NCBI GenBank assembly: GCA_009599575.1
Contig: VWND01000004.1
Location: 1,542,001-1,606,000 of the forward strand
Direction of reading: 5' to 3'
Source: Blumeriella jaapii
Lineage: Eukaryota > Ascomycota > Leotiomycetes > Helotiales > Drepanopezizaceae
Length of the DNA stretch: 64,000 nt
A model generated the notes under the pieces. It was not told where the DNA came from and did no database searches. It worked only from the letters and a program-made list of their open reading frames with translations. Positions 54,841-64,000 of this stretch are shown here, piece by piece (position 1 is the stretch's first letter; every line of letters begins with the position of its first letter). The position numbers were made by a program, and so were the translations under genes.

Positions 54841-57800
54841 GCGTTGCTAAATTTAGCAAATTTATTTTTAATTTACTTTGGAACGAAACTATTATACGTA
54901 ATTTTTTCGAGTTTAAATAAGCATATAATGCCGCTATTTTAAATTAATAAGCAGCTTTCGTAAAAATATTTATAAAGCAATTCGATATAATAACTAAAAA
55001 CGTTAACGAATTTTTATTCGATTACGAAAGCTTCGTTAAAATTAAATTCGTTCGTAAAAGTTTTAATTACGACAAATTCCTGTTAAATTACGACAACGCT
55101 TTAAAAGCTTTCGCCGAAGCAAAAAAAGCTCGGAATAACAAAAAGAAAATAACCGACCGAATATTGCGCTTTTTATTAAATCAACGAAAAAAAAATATTT
55201 AAAAATACGTTTTTAACAAAATCACCGGTATTATTTTATTTCGGCATTTCGCTTGCTTTTTCGAAACTATTACTTTTACGAAAAAAAAAGTTTGAATACT
55301 AAACGTTTATATTTTTAAAGCGTAAGCTCTGAAAGCTAACAATTCAAAAGCCCGCAAGTTTACAGGCTTTTTTACAGCTGTTTGCAAACTGGTCGACGAC
55401 GCTATGCAATCGTTAAAAAAAGTTTTAATCGGCTGCGAAACCTCAAGTCTGACCTTTTTTTAAAGCAAAAAATTAAGCGTCGTCAAATGCGGCATTTTTA
55501 TACCGAAAAAAAAAAACGACGCTATTCCGATATTTCAAATTTACGACGACGAAAAAAACGAAAAAGCTAATATTATTTTCGTTTAGTTCGAAAAAACATA
55601 CGCGATAGCAATTAATACTTTTAAAATAATTAAAACAATTCGGCGATTTTTATTTTTAATTATCGAAAACGAATTCGAGAACGAAATCAAAAGCGTAATA
55701 ATAAACAACCGCTTATTCGAATATAAAAAATTTATTATACTTATAAAAACGATTTCGGAAAAAGTAAAAACAAAAAACGTGGAAAAGCGCGTCGACACTT
55801 TCGAAATTCTTTTTGTTCGGAAAAAAAAATTATTTACGTCGCTAGCAAAAAAAGCATCGCGAATAAAAACAGCCGGAAATCAACGCCGAATTATAAGTTT
55901 TAAATTAATTAATAAAAAACGCGACGATTTTACGGAATCAGATTTAAAAAACCTTAGTATTTCGAAAAAGAAAAATTTAAACGATTTTAAATTTGATTTT
56001 TCGAAATTAAATACGTAAATATCAAAAACGTTTGCTGCGTTTAAAAACGTCGTATTACTATTGCTAATATTCGAAATTTTAATAAAAGCATTTAAAATTT
56101 CGATTACGATACGATTCGATCGAAAAAATTTGAAAAAAAATATCGAAATTATCGCGGAAAAAATTATACAAAAAATATAAAATTAAATTATTTTATTTAA
56201 AACTTTCGTTTTTTCGACGATAAAACGATTTTAAAAGTTTTACTTCGACATTTTTATATAAAAACCAAATAAATTCGTCAGCTTTTTTTTTTTTTTGCTT
56301 CGAACGAAAATTAAACCAAGTTTTTTCTCGGAAAATTGTAAATATAATACGCCGAAACAAATAAAAAAAACTTTTTAAAAACGATAACCCGTTTTTATTC
56401 GAGTTTTTTTTCGTTAAAAAAACTTCGATTTTTTAATTTTGTTTTTACGAATAACGTTAACGCCAAAAAAAAACGGCAAGTTTTGCTATTTTTTATATAC
56501 GTTATTACGCGGCGTATTGCGATTTAATTACAAAAAGAGTTAACGTTATCGATTTTGCTAGTCGATTCGCCGCTATTAGAAATTCGAATTACGACGTATT
56601 CGAAATTGATTTTAATAATTAATTTATATTTCGACGAAAACTACGAAAATTATTTAAGCACGTGCGAAAGCTTATTTAGGCTACGCAAATTTTAAAACAA
56701 ACTCTAAAACTTTTAGCGCGATTATAAAACTCGACTAAAACGTGAAAAAATGAAAGCAACGAGTATTTTCAAAAGCCGACTTTTCTGGCTTTTCGACCGA
56801 AAATATATTTTAGAATTTATCCGAATTAAATTGCGAATTCGTTAATTACGTAAGGTTTTATAACGGAGAAAACAAGCTATTATTATATTTTATAAAAAAA
56901 AAGGTAGTTATATATAAGTATTATTTTCGATTGGTTAAAACCCAAAGAGCGTTTACAGCTTTTTTCGCTAATATATTTTACAATTTTATTTAACAAGCTT
57001 TTAAAATGCACCCCGGCTTTTATTTCGCTGTTTTAATTACTCGGAATCTTAAAAACCACCGCCTCGTGGCATATTTTAACGTTCCGATCGCTTCAGATCT
57101 CGCTGGCCCCGATCGTATTATAATTATAAAATTCGATATCGCCGACCTTTAAAAAAAAAAAAAAATCGAAGACTTTACCGACGCTATTTTTAATTATTAC
57201 GTTTTGCTTGCATTCGTATATAATTCGAGAATAATCGAAGCTTATTTGCAATTATATCACGACGCCAAGCTGATTAAAACTATCCAGAAAGGCCCAGCTT
57301 TTTCGTATTTTAGCGCGTTTAAAACAGTAGCTTCGGCTATTTCATCGGACTACGAAACCGAAAGCTACGAAATAAAAAATAAAATAATTTTTATTAGCTT
57401 TTCGATTAAGCAAAAAATCTTCGTTAAATTTAAAATTCAAAAAACCGACGGCGCGATATTAATTTATTCGAACAATTATACGGCATAAAAATATAAAAAC
57501 TATTTCGAAAACGATAATCCGATAAATAATCTGATACTATTTATATTGCGGCGAAAGCAATTATAACATTTTCGGTGGTTTCGACTGCAAACGACTACTT
57601 TCGAACCATTTCGTAGAATAATTTTTTTTACAGACTTCGAAGCTTTTTTAAAAGCATTCGTCGGCAAATAACCGTAATCCGACCTATTAGTTTTACGCGA
57701 AGCAAAAGCGTTAATCGATTTCAATTACGACGAATTAATCGATTATTTTTACGATTTTAATACAAAACTTTTTAGCGCTTTTTGCAAAACGTAAAACCAC

Positions 57801-58150
57801 GTTCAAAAGCTGAAATTTATTATTTACGAAAAAAAATCGTAAAAAGCATTTGTCGCGGCGATATTTAATAATATTATCGACGAAAAAATTATCAGAACGT
57901 TCGTAAATTTAAACGATACTTCGATTAACATTTTATCGAATTACTTTTAAAAAAGCAAAATAAACAAAATAATTCAAACGATAAGCGAAACGCTATTTTT
58001 TCGCAAAAACCAATAGCAAAAAAACCAAAAACGGATTAAAAAACTAAAAAGATATAAAACTAAAAAGTTCGGTTTTAATTAATTGGTTTTTAAATTATAT
58101 AAAATAAACTAGATTGCATTTATTAAAATTATATTTTTTTTTAATCGTAG
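54840..58150 (+). pseudogene. Unidentified third coding region of Gypsy-E (ORF3), about 1,100 codons
   Basis: A single frame (codons starting at 54885, 55377, 55779, 57102, 57204 and 57723 are all in register) gives protein-like sequence for about 3.3 kb, with stops mostly TAA/TAG at plausible Gln/Trp positions. The other frames are much worse. Legible parts: KLVDDAMQSLKKVLIGCETS, FQIYDDEKNEKANIIFV, MHPGFYFAVLITRN, NVPIASDLAGPDRI, then the open stretch 57204-57488 with AYLQLYHDAKLIKTIQKGPA. The end recurs in E2. It sits where env lies in retroviruses, but I see no signal peptide or clear fusion/TM layout. No known family recognised; a captured host gene or an element-specific protein are possible. 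Confidence 0.72.
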
Positions 58151-58184
58151 TTAAAAACGACTACGTATATTATTTAAAACAGAA

Positions 58185-58451
58185 TATAAAACGGTGATAT
58201 TTTGTATTAATAAAAATTAGTAATTTTAATTATAATCGAAGCATAGACCCTTCCGAAACCCTTTGCTATTAACTACCTTTAACAAGTATAAAAGCAAAAC
58301 ACTTTTTTAAATAATACTATAGGCACGCAATTTAATTTATATCTTCATTTATTTTTTTTTTCCTTTTTTTAGTTTTTTCTAGGGATTCCCTAGACTATTT
58401 TATCCACCGATATGTGGCCGTATCAGTCTGGTTTTTCTACCTACTTTTATA
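58185..58451 (+). repeat. Gypsy-E 3' LTR (E1)
   Basis: 267 bp, TATAAAACGGTGATA to CTACTTTTATA. Its left half is more mutated than the 5' LTR's left half, and its right, outer end (CCACCGATATGTGGCCGTATC) is preserved: mirror-image gradients in the two LTRs. Confidence 0.92.
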
Positions 58452-60259
58452 TTAAAAACCGAAAAAAAGCCTTCGCCGCGATAGCTTTTTAGTTTAATAT
58501 AATCGATAGTTTAAATAAATTTTTTTCTGAATTTTTTAAACGACCAATTCGAAAACGAATCATTTAATCTACTGCTTACCCAATTTTTATTTGCCAAATT
58601 ATTGTATACGCTTTTAAGCTAATTTTCAAAAAAAAAGCAATTGAAATGTTTTTAACTTTTTTGTACGAAATCGATAAAATACTAAACGACCTTACGTACA
58701 ACACTTTTTTTAAAACTTAATTTTATAATTTTTTCTAACGTTTTAAAAACAACGAAATATCGATTTCGATTTTTTTAATTAGTTTAGCAAAGCTAACTTC
58801 GAATAAACTTTTTTTCGAATTTTTTTCCCCGAAATACAAAAATCTCGAATATATATTTTTTAAGGCCGCCAATAACGAGCTAGCCTTTTACCGGCCTTAC
58901 GATTATAAAATCGAATTTATTATAAATAAAAAAAAAGCTGAAATACACTTTTTTATATAAAATATCGATCCCAAAGCTCGAAATTATTAAAATTTATTTG
59001 CAAAATAATCTTAACAAAAGCTTTATCGAATTTTCTATCGTTCTTTTCGCTGCTCTAATGCTTTTCGCTAAAAAACCCGACGGTTTACTACGTTTTTGTA
59101 TCGATTATCGAGCTTTTAATAACGTTATTCGTAAAAATCGCTATCCTTTCCCTTTTATCGATAAAACTTTTGTTTGTTTTTCGGAAGCACGAATTTTTAC
59201 GAAGCTCGATATTCGTTAAGCGTTTTATAAAATTCGACTAAACCTCGCTAATAAAAAACTAACGACGTTTTGTACGCGTCACGACGCTTATAAATGCAAA
59301 ATGCTATCTTTTGGCTTTATTAATAAATCCGCAATTTATCAACGCTATATAAACGACGTTTTTTTCGATTATTTAAACGATTTTTGTATTGCGTATTTAA
59401 ATAATATTTTTATTTATTCGTTCGATTTATTTAAAACACGCTATATACGTTCGCAAAATGTTTCAAAAGCTCGCTAACGCTGAATTACAAGCCGATATTT
59501 GGAAATCTAAATTCAACGTTATTCGGATCCGTTATTTAAGTTTTATTATTTCGACTGAAAGCTTAAAATAAACCCAAAGAAAATCTTCGTAATCGCTTAT
59601 CAAAAACCTTCTATTATTATAAAAAATATACAAAGCTTTTTTGGTTTTTGTAATTTCTACCGACGTTTTATTCGAAACTACGGTATAATTGCAAAGCTTT
59701 TAGTTTATTTAACCAAAGCTAACGTTTTTTATAATTTTTTTTCTAAATGTTAAAAAAGTTTCGACTTTTTTATATTAGCTTTTATTATTGCACCAGTTTT
59801 ATAATATTACAGGCAAAACCTTTTTTGCATATTGAAAATTAACGCTTTCGACGGCGTAATAGCTTTTGTGCTTTCGCAATTTTATAATAACTATTGGCTT
59901 TCAGTCGTTTATTTTAGCAAAACTATAACTTTCGCAAAGCTAAACTACGTCGTATACGATAAAAAATACTCGTAATCGTAAGATTTTTAGGCAATTTTCG
60001 TATTAAACTAACTAGCTTAATTTATCAGATTAAAATTATTATTAATTATAAGGCTTGAAAATACTTTATAACTTTCAAATTTTTAAACGTTCGATAAGCA
60101 CGCTGAGCCGAACTTTTCGCCGATTACAATTTTTTTATTACGTATAAATCAAATAAACACAATTTTTTGGCTAACGTATTAACACGTCGTACGAGTGAAT
60201 TCGACCGCTAAAACTCTTTTAAACGTATTTAGCGCTTATAAATTTTTTTTCGAGCCGAT
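58452..60259 (+). mobile_element. Gypsy-C copy C3, right arm (RT, RNase H)
   Basis: Continuation of C3 after E1, collinear with C1 10318-12114. Cut at 60259 by the outer edge of the C4 5' LTR. Integrase and 3' LTR of C3 are not in the window. Confidence 0.88.
58860..60245 (+). pseudogene. Gypsy-C RT and RNase H (C3)
   Basis: Open 58998-59219: FAALMLFAKKPDGLLRFCI, DYRAFNNVIRKNRYPFPFID, EARIFTKLDIR, the N-terminal half of RT. Then TTFCTRHDAYKCK, FGFINKSAIYQRYINDVFF and CIAYLNNIFIYS near 59385-59420: YLNN instead of YLDD. RNase H about 59830-60180: IDGVIAFVLSQF-like, AYFSKTITFAKLNYVVYDKK, then LFADYNFF. Best-preserved Gypsy-C RT. Confidence 0.87.
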
Positions 60260-60526
60260 TGTGACGACTCACTCTTTTGCCACCTTTCGTGTCACCCTAG
60301 CAACTACGTGTAGCTGCAAGCTGGCTGATCTTCTGGTGGATCTCCCATTAACTGTAAAAATTATTTATATATATAAAACATTTTCTTTTTAGCATTTCTG
60401 CTTTTTGCAATTATTAATTCTAAATAAATATTTTTGTTACAAAACCGAAGGCTCGTTTTTTATATTATATGAACAGGGCGACCAATTAATTAATTTTCTA
60501 GCCCTTCGACTAATTAAATCGTTATA
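60260..60526 (+). repeat. Gypsy-C 5' LTR (C4)
   Basis: 267 bp, TGTGACGACTCACTC to TCGTTATA. The outer left 110 bp are almost unmutated (TTTGCCACCTTTCGTGTCACC). TATATATATAAA at about 60367-60378. Confidence 0.92.
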
Positions 60527-61218
60527 TTATTAATTATTTTTTTTCTACGTTAACGACGGCGTAATTTTTTATTTTTTTTTTTTTCGAATTTCTTACGGGT
60601 TATACTAAAATGATCGACCGGTCGTAAAAAGGTTTATTTTCGCATTTCGCGAAAAATAGCTTTTGTTTAACGATTTTTTTTTAGCAAAGCTTTTCAGTTT
60701 CTGCTATTACATTTTAACCTTCCTTTTTTTAATCAGCGAAAAAGCAGCTTTTCTCAAAAGCTTTTTTTTTAAAAAAATAATTCTTTTTTCGAGAAAAAAA
60801 AAAAAAAAAAAAGCAAAGCGCTAATTATTTCGCTTGCTATTTTTTTTTTTGCAATTTAACGCTGAAAGCGTTTAATTAAGATTTTTGCAAAATCAACTGA
60901 AAAAAGCGCAAAAGCGTAAACGATAATTTTTGGAAATTATACGATTGCGACAAATTTTTTAATTAAAGCGTTTGGTAAAATTTATCGAACGTGTTTTTGC
61001 TAATCGCGAATCTGTTGCTTTTTTTTTCGCAACGTTTTATTTTAATTAATAAACGTTGCAAATTAATTTTTACGTTTTTCGCGAATTTTTTTTATATTTT
61101 TTTTTAACGGCCAAGATTTTAGCGCGCTTTTTAAACGCTACAGTTTTTATTTATCTGCTGATTTTCGATTAGCTCGTATAAAGCGCGTTTCGAATCTTAA
61201 GTTTAAATTAAATCATAA
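60527..61218 (+). pseudogene. Gypsy-C leader and gag start (C4)
   Basis: Leader with ACGACGGCGTAA box (60553-60564) and GACCGGTCG (60615-60623), shared with C3 and C5. From about 60720 the Gag N-terminus (charged, Ala/Lys-rich) begins. No open frame of note. Confidence 0.65.
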
Positions 61219-61484
61219 TATAAAAGTAGGTAGAAAAACCAGACTGATACGGCCATATATCGGTGGGTAAGATAGTCTAAGGAATCCCTAGAAGAAACTG
61301 AAAAAGAAAAAGAAAAATAAGTAAAAGTATGAATTGGACTGCGTGCTTATGATACTATCTAAAGGGATGTTTTGCTCTTATACCTGTTAAAAGTAGTTAA
61401 TGGCAGAGGATCTCGGAAAGGTTTATATCTCGATCATAGCTAAAACTACCAAATCTTATTAATACAAAATATTACCGTTTTATA
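61219..61484 (-). repeat. Gypsy-E 3' LTR (E2)
   Basis: 266 bp, plus-strand ends TATAAAAGTAGG and CCGTTTTATA. Preserved over most of its length (CCAGACTGATACGGCC, AGGAATCCCTAG). Confidence 0.9.
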
Positions 61485-62617
61485 TTCTGTTTTAAATATT
61501 ATACGTAATCGTTTTTAATTACGACCAAAAAAAAACATAACTTTAATAAATGCAATTTAGTCTATTTTATATGATTTAAAACCAATTAATTAAAACCGAA
61601 CTTTTTAATTCCAGACTTTTTTAATTTTTTAATTTGTTTTTGGCCTTTTCGCTGTCGGCTTTTATAAAAAGGTAGCGTTTCGCTTATCGTATAAATTATT
61701 TTATTTATTTTGCTTTTTTAAAAAGTGGTTTGATAAAACGTTAATCGAAGTATCGTTTTAATTTACGAACGTTTTAATAGCTTTTTCGTCGATAATATTA
61801 TTAAACGTCGCGGCGACGAAGGCTTTCTACGATTTTTTTTCGTAAATAATAAATTCCAGCTTTTGAACGTGGTTCCACGCTATGCAAAAAACGCTAAAAA
61901 GTTTTATATTAAAATCCTAAAAATAATCGATTAGTTCGTCGTAATTGAAATTAATTAACGCTTTTGTTTCGCGTAAAATTAATAGGTCGGATTACGATTG
62001 TTTATCGACGAATGCTTTTGAAAAAGCTTCGAAACTTATAAAAAAGATTATTTTACGAAATGGTTCGGAAATAATCGTTTGCAATCGAAACCACCGAAAA
62101 TGCTGTAATTGTTTTCGTCGTAAAACAAATAATATCAGATTGTTTATCGAAACGTTGTTTTCGAAATAATTTTTGTATTTTTACGTTATATAATTATTCG
62201 AATAAATTAGCATCGCGCCGTCGGTTTTTTAGGTTCTAAATTTAATAAATATTTTTTGCTTAATCGAAAAGCTGACAAAAGTTATTACGTTTTTTATTTC
62301 GTAGGTTTCGGTTTCGTAATCCGATAAAATAGCTAAGGCCACTGTTTTAAACGCGCTAAAATACGAAAAAGCTGGGCTTTTCTGAATAGTTTTAATTAGC
62401 TTAGCGTTGTAATATAATTGCAAATAAGCTTCGATTATTTCCGAATTGTATGCGAATACAAACAAAACGTAGTAATCGAGAATAGCGTCGGTAGGGTTTT
62501 CGATTTTTTTTTTTTTAAAAAAAATCGGCGATATCGAATTTTATAATTATAATACGGTCGGAGCCAGCGAAATTTAAAGCGATCGGAATATTAAAATAAG
62601 CTACGAGGCAGCAGTTT
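61485..62617 (-). pseudogene. Gypsy-E ORF3 C-terminal part (E2)
   Basis: Same frame as E1 ORF3. The open stretch 62465-62229 contains IIEAYLQLYYNAKLIKTIQK and AFSYFSAFKTVA, agreeing with E1 57204-57488 at most residues. Some differences are not C/T or G/A (for example AGC against ACC, and AAA against GTA), so the copies diverged before or besides RIP. The plus-strand open stretch 61945-62169 is antisense. Confidence 0.75.
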
Positions 62618-62789
62618 TGTAAGGGGACGAACGAGCAGAAGGTTCGTAGGTGATTTGCATTAACTACGAGGTTCTAAGTTAGAGATGTCGCGAAGTCTAA
62701 GATACAGTGTATACGGGCTCCGATGTCACGTAATAACAACGTGATCTTCGGACTACGTAATCAACGAATTAACGTTTTATTTTTTTATA
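62618..62789 (-). repeat. Gypsy-F 3' LTR fragment (F2)
   Basis: 172 bp matching the F1 LTR 26497-26664; the other ~150 bp are missing at the E2 junction. Sense start is TATAAAAAAATAAAACG at 62789 (RIP-altered TGTGAGGGGATGAAACG). CACGTG of F1 is altered here (CACGTAA). Confidence 0.83.
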
Positions 62790-63120
62790 TATGGTCTTTT
62801 TTTTTATTTTTTACTTAATTTTTTCGTCGTCGGAATTTATTTCTATAAATCGAGCTTCGTTCGCGAAGCGTTTTTGTAAACGAGTGCGGGGTTTAGCTGA
62901 AATAGTAAAAAAAATGGTAGAAAAGGCAGGTTTTTTTAATTTCGGAAACAAAACAATTGATTTTTTTGTAATAAAAAAGGAATTAATAGCAGTTTTTTTA
63001 TGTTTGGTAACGGTTGTAAAAGCTTTTTTTGATAGTAAAGGTTCGTTTTCGTTATTTATCGATTTGGCACGTTTTCTGTTGGCAATTCTGGTTTTAATTA
63101 GTTCTGTTTTAATCGGGTGA
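62790..63120 (-). pseudogene. Gypsy-F pol C-terminal tail (F2)
   Basis: Sense (minus) frame open from about 63125 to a stop near 62812: PIKTELIKTRIANRKRAK, SINNENEPLLSKKAF, then NSDDEKIK at the end. Basic, Lys/Arg-rich tail behind the chromodomain. The 109-codon plus-strand frame 62791-63120 is its antisense and is not a gene. Confidence 0.65.
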
Positions 63121-64000
63121 AGTTTCTAAGGAAAACGTATAGCGAATTCAATTATAAAATTATATGCGTTGATAACGTTTTTTAATGGTTTTTAAAACTG
63201 GTTTTCGGCGTTGTAACTACGCTATTATATTAAATAAAAAAAGTTGGAATTTCGTTTAGAATCGAGAATAGCGTTTATAACTTATAGCAAGCTTCCGTTT
63301 GCGTCGATAAAAACAGGTGAAAAAAGAAGGTTTTTCTGTTTTGGAAAAGGGTCGTTGTAGGCAGGTTTGAATAAATTGGTATAAAAAACAAAATGTAATA
63401 GTTTTTGCTCGAAAAGTAATTTCAGCCTGTAATTATAAAAGCCTAGAATTTCGGCGATTTTGTAAGAATCGTAGAATTTATTATTTAGTTTTTTAATTGG
63501 TCTGGTAAAGATTATATTACGTTTGTTAAAAAACACGTTATTTTTTATTTTGTAAATAAAAGCTAATTAGCGTTGTTAATTAAAATAGTGTTTCTGGTCG
63601 GCTAACGCTAAAATCAGATTTGTACGTAAAAATAATTTTAATTTTTTTATTTTGTCGGCGAAATCGTTTTTTTCCGTATTTGTTATTCGCAAAATACGTG
63701 AAATGGAATTTAAAATAAGCTTAGGTAAAAAAAGCTTATTCGGGAGTAGAAGCTTTTATTGGCGTAAAAAAAGGAAACTCCGGTAAAAGCGTTTACAGCG
63801 TTATTCGCTGCGAATTCAGCTAGAAAGAGCTAGTTTTCCTAATTTTTTTGGGCGTATTCGACGAATTGTTTTAAATAAAAAAATAAATAAGCGTTCGCGT
63901 TTTCGGTTTGGCCGTTTGTTTCGAAATAAAAGCTGGTAGATAGCGTAATATTAGTTTCGAAACGGTGATTAATAGCTTTTTAGAATTATAAAATAAACAA
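63121..64000 (-). pseudogene. Gypsy-F integrase C-terminus and chromodomain (F2)
   Basis: Open 63536-63282: FTRPIKKLNNKFYDSYKIAE, ILGFYNYRLKL, HFVFYTNLFKPAYNDPFP, the integrase C-terminus (T-RPSKKLD-K--GPF and VFHVSLLEP). Then a chromodomain at about 63270-63120: AILDSKRNSNFFYLI, RSYNAEN, KPLKNVINAYNFIIEF (family ILDSR-YLVKWKGY-E-TWEP--NL-NA-ELI-EF), with Trp codons as stops. Further right, integrase core remnants, cut by the window end. Confidence 0.87.

Larger units (their letters stand above)
47162..58451 (+). mobile_element. Gypsy-E copy E1, complete (11,290 bp)
   Basis: Complete LTR retrotransposon: LTRs 47162-47428 and 58185-58451, long leader, gag, protease, RT, RNase H, integrase, AT spacer, and a third coding region of about 3.3 kb. 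It is inserted in C3 between protease and RT. The large size results from the extra 3' region. LTR ends read TATAAAA and TTTTATA, presumably from TGTAAAA and TTTTACA. RT carries YVND. No chromodomain seen. Confidence 0.92.
60260..61218 (+). mobile_element. Gypsy-C copy C4, 5' end
   Basis: Plus-strand C copy: 5' LTR 60260-60526, leader, and beginning of gag, cut at 61218 by E2. It is inserted in the RNase H/integrase linker of C3 behind CCGAT (60255-60259). The leader holds the empty site for B2. Gag part collinear with C3 45000-45470. Confidence 0.86.
61219..62617 (-). mobile_element. Gypsy-E copy E2, 3' end
   Basis: Minus strand: 3' LTR 61219-61484 followed to the right by the last 1.1 kb of ORF3 (equivalent to E1 57065-58184). 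It is cut at about 62617, where F2 LTR sequence begins without a clean LTR end, so the junction is a rearrangement. The LTR outer edge is inserted in C4 gag. Confidence 0.87.
62618..64000 (-). mobile_element. Gypsy-F copy F2, 3' end (runs off window)
   Basis: Minus strand: 3' LTR fragment 62618-62789, C-terminal pol tail, chromodomain, integrase to the window end. It complements F1, which has the 5' half. Like F1, G greatly exceeds C on the plus strand, pointing to one-sided mutation. Confidence 0.86.

Noticed and set aside
47162..58451. piggyBac-like element because of TTAA flanks and inverted ends
   Set aside because: Direct 267-bp LTRs and gag, protease, RT, RNase H and integrase in Gypsy order.
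62791..63120. 109-codon open frame on the plus strand with membrane-like stretches
   Set aside because: Antisense of the open pol tail of F2, whose sense strand continues from a recognisable chromodomain.
1..64000. Organellar DNA or a naturally AT-rich protist genome
   Set aside because: No organellar genes or tRNAs; the AT-richness is in repeats, spares CpG and element edges, and produces stops at Gln/Trp codons, which fits fungal RIP.

Overview
The window is a graveyard of transposable elements from what looks like a filamentous ascomycete (Pezizomycotina). It is very AT-rich. Almost all remaining C and G sit in CpG or GpC, CpA/TpG is scarce, and the coding remnants are broken by TAA/TAG/TGA where Gln or Trp is expected. 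That is the pattern left by repeat-induced point mutation (RIP). I found no intact gene, no host gene, no tRNA or rRNA and no CRISPR array. Nearly every base can be assigned to one of seven retrotransposon families, mostly inserted into each other. The species cannot be named from this.

Families (my labels): Gypsy-A (about 7.3 kb, LTR about 0.41 kb, chromodomain), Gypsy-B (about 6.5 kb, LTR 258-282 bp), Gypsy-C (LTR about 267 bp, chromodomain), Gypsy-E (11.3 kb, LTR 267 bp), Gypsy-F (LTR about 322 bp, chromodomain), one Copia element (RT motif YVDD) and one Tad1-type LINE (endonuclease, RT, RNase H).

Layout. 1-1045: A3 (-), cut by the window edge, sitting in a scrap of a C LTR. 1078-12215: C1 (+), split by the complete A1 (2887-10231, target duplication GCTGC). 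12216-14186: C6 (-), with the Gypsy-C integrase. 14187-14396: B4 LTR. 14397-16952: Copia (-). 16953-23300: LINE (-). 23301-26664: 5' half of F1 (-). 26665-28144: 5' end of C5 (-). 28145-31947: C2 (+), split by the internally deleted A2 (28763-30995, duplication GATTG). 31948-34485: 3' half of B3 (+). 34486-36177: A4 pol fragment (-). 36178-38059: 5' part of B1 (+). 38060-60259: C3 (+), split by the complete B2 (38358-44821, -, duplication GCGAC) and the complete E1 (47162-58451, +, duplication TTAA). 60260-61218: 5' end of C4 (+). 61219-62617: 3' end of E2 (-). 62618-64000: 3' end of F2 (-), running off the window.

The nest can be checked internally. C1 carries the empty site for E1, C3 the empty site for A1, and C4 the empty site for B2. 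Nesting is at least four deep: A4 contains B1, which contains C3, which contains B2 and E1. Inner copies landed after the outer ones.

Four observations stand out. (1) E1 has, between integrase and the 3' LTR, a single reading frame of about 3.3 kb (about 1,100 codons) that I cannot identify; its end is shared with E2. (2) The outermost bases of nearly every element are spared by RIP, leaving GC-richer islands at the junctions. (3) Both F copies are mutated mainly on one strand. (4) LTRs of four unrelated families carry CACGTG, and Gypsy-B LTRs show a compact promoter-like layout plus a 15-bp tandem repeat. Domain borders below are approximate; LTR and target-site borders were placed base by base where stated.
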